DNA from: Patescibacteria group bacterium AH-259-L07 | Lineage (GTDB): Bacteria > Patescibacteriota > Patescibacteriia > UBA2591 > UBA6264 | Reading direction: 5' to 3' | DNA: 35,545 nt | NCBI GenBank assembly: GCA_027718005.1 | Contig: JALLOP010000003.1 | Coordinates: forward strand, 1-35,545 | Part shown: piece after piece, positions 34,191-35,545 of the stretch | How the letters are laid out: every line of letters begins with the position of its first letter | Position numbering within the stretch: position 1 is the first letter of the stretch | Notes under the pieces: model-generated | Databases searched by the model: none | Seen by the model: only the letters and a program-made list of their open reading frames with translations | What the model was told of the DNA's origin: nothing | Position numbers and translations under genes: made by a program

Positions 34191-35489
34191 ATGGATAAGA
34201 AAAAGGTATTATTAGTTATCGGATTTATTGGAGTGGTCATTGTGATGGCAGTGCTTTTATATTTTGCGTTTTTTAAACGTCCGCCTGCACCACCCCCCGT
34301 AGTTGTTCCACCGGAGGAAGTAGAAGTAGTGAGACCAGCACGGTTGCCAGTGACACGAGAAATTTGGGAGCGGATGACGATTGAGGAGCGCATTACGCGC
34401 GGCTTGTCTGTATATGAGTTTGAAGAAGAGCGGGCAAAAGAAGTGACCGTGCCGCCAACAATTGAACGGCGCGTTGCACCTCAAATTGACGAGGTAGCGC
34501 AAGGCGGGAGAACCTGGATAAATCCAATATCAAGCGATCCAGTGCAAGGCGCAACCTTAGCTGCAGATGGACAAAATAATGTTTTTTATGATAAAAGTAC
34601 AGGCCAGTTTTATGAGATTGATAGTTTTGGCAATAAAACCTTATTAACTGATCAAGTTTTTTATAATGTAAGTGATGTTAATTGGGCGCCGACTAAAGAT
34701 CGGGCAATTATTGAATATCCTGACGGTTTTAAAGTAATGTATGATTTTGATAAAGATCAGCAATATACCCTGCCAAAAAACTGGGAAGAGTTTTCCTGGG
34801 ACTCAGCTGGCGGAAGAATCGCGTTTAAAGCAATGAGTAAGTATCCTGAAAATACGTGGCTGGCTGTTGCGCGTCCTGACGGATCCGGAGCAAAACCCAT
34901 TGAGCACATGGGAGACAATGCTGATAAAGTTACGGTTTCATGGTCCCCCAATAGTACGATAATTGCATTTTCAGCCACTGGAACACCGCGCGGGACATGG
35001 GAGCAGGAACTTCTTTTAATTGGCCAGCATGGAGAGAATTTTAAACCTTTAGTTGTTGATGGCCGCGGGTTTGAATCACGGTGGGCGCCAGAGGGCGATA
35101 AAATTGCCTATAGTGTATACAGTGCTGATTCTTTATACCAGCCCCGTTTATATATAGCTGGTGCTTCACCAGATAATATTGGAGAAAATAAAATAGCTAC
35201 GGGTTTAGCTACGTGGGCGCATAAATGCGCATTTAATAATGGCGGTTCGTACTTATATTGTGCCGTACCGCAGTTCTTGCCTGAAGGAGCAGGATTGGTT
35301 GCTGAATTGAGCGAAAATACACGCGATGATTTTTATAAGATAAATACTGCTACGGGAGAAGTTTCTTTTTTGGCCGAAGGAGCAATGGGAGGATATAATG
35401 TGCGCGATATGTATGTATCAGGTGATGACTCAGTTCTTTATTTTGTAGATGAAAATACAGAAAGACTAAGGAGCATTCGATTAAAATAA
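34191..35489 (+). CDS. Membrane-anchored TolB/PD40-like beta-propeller protein
   Basis: N-terminal TM MDKKKVLLVIGFIGVVIVMAVLLYFAFF, Pro-rich linker, blade-like repeats VNWAPTKDRAIIEYPDG, FSWDSAGGRIAFKA, VSWSPNSTIIAFSA, SRWAPEGDKIAYSV. Confidence 0.8.
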   Translation: MDKKKVLLVIGFIGVVIVMAVLLYFAFFKRPPAPPPVVVPPEEVEVVRPARLPVTREIWERMTIEERITRGLSVYEFEEERAKEVTVPPTIERRVAPQIDEVAQGGRTWINPISSDPVQGATLAADGQNNVFYDKSTGQFYEIDSFGNKTLLTDQVFYNVSDVNWAPTKDRAIIEYPDGFKVMYDFDKDQQYTLPKNWEEFSWDSAGGRIAFKAMSKYPENTWLAVARPDGSGAKPIEHMGDNADKVTVSWSPNSTIIAFSATGTPRGTWEQELLLIGQHGENFKPLVVDGRGFESRWAPEGDKIAYSVYSADSLYQPRLYIAGASPDNIGENKIATGLATWAHKCAFNNGGSYLYCAVPQFLPEGAGLVAELSENTRDDFYKINTATGEVSFLAEGAMGGYNVRDMYVSGDDSVLYFVDENTERLRSIRLK

Positions 35490-35545
35490 GTAACCCGTAA
35501 CGAGTAACGGATAATTAATTATTCGAGATGAGCTGTTTCAACTGA

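Overview
The window looks like a chromosomal segment of a Patescibacteria/CPR-type bacterium. That assignment is an inference from gene content and style; no taxonomic search was possible. From left to right it contains: thrC; a minus-strand island of three lipoproteins (two GWxTD-domain paralogs and one Asp-box/BNR beta-propeller) and a LysM-CHAP peptidoglycan hydrolase; leuS and rsmA; and a long plus-strand locus resembling a minimal type IV secretion / pilus system. That locus comprises a TSP3-like anchored protein, a 2781-aa secreted Cys-rich giant, a VirB6/TrbL-like protein with a large cytoplasmic tail, a P/K/E-rich protein, PrgI, a TraC/VirB4-N-like protein, a VirB4 ATPase with a ~667-aa intein in its Walker A motif, a VirB8-like candidate, a VirB2/TrbC-like pilin fused to a Cys-rich domain, and a membrane-anchored TolB/PD40-like propeller. 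Two tandem HEPN-MNT modules sit between the last two genes. The observations most worth follow-up are: (1) each HEPN-MNT cassette follows a truncated copy of the 5' end of the downstream propeller gene, giving short leader ORFs that end in ATGA overlaps with the HEPN start; (2) several families of short palindromic elements lie in frame inside conserved genes (leuS, rsmA, T4SS genes), including a 28-bp double hairpin found in opposite orientations in two genes; (3) the Walker A intein; (4) a repeated C-x(3-5)-GC-xx-[YFLM] motif in the giant protein, next to the secretion genes. I saw no rRNA, tRNA, CRISPR array or intact transposase.
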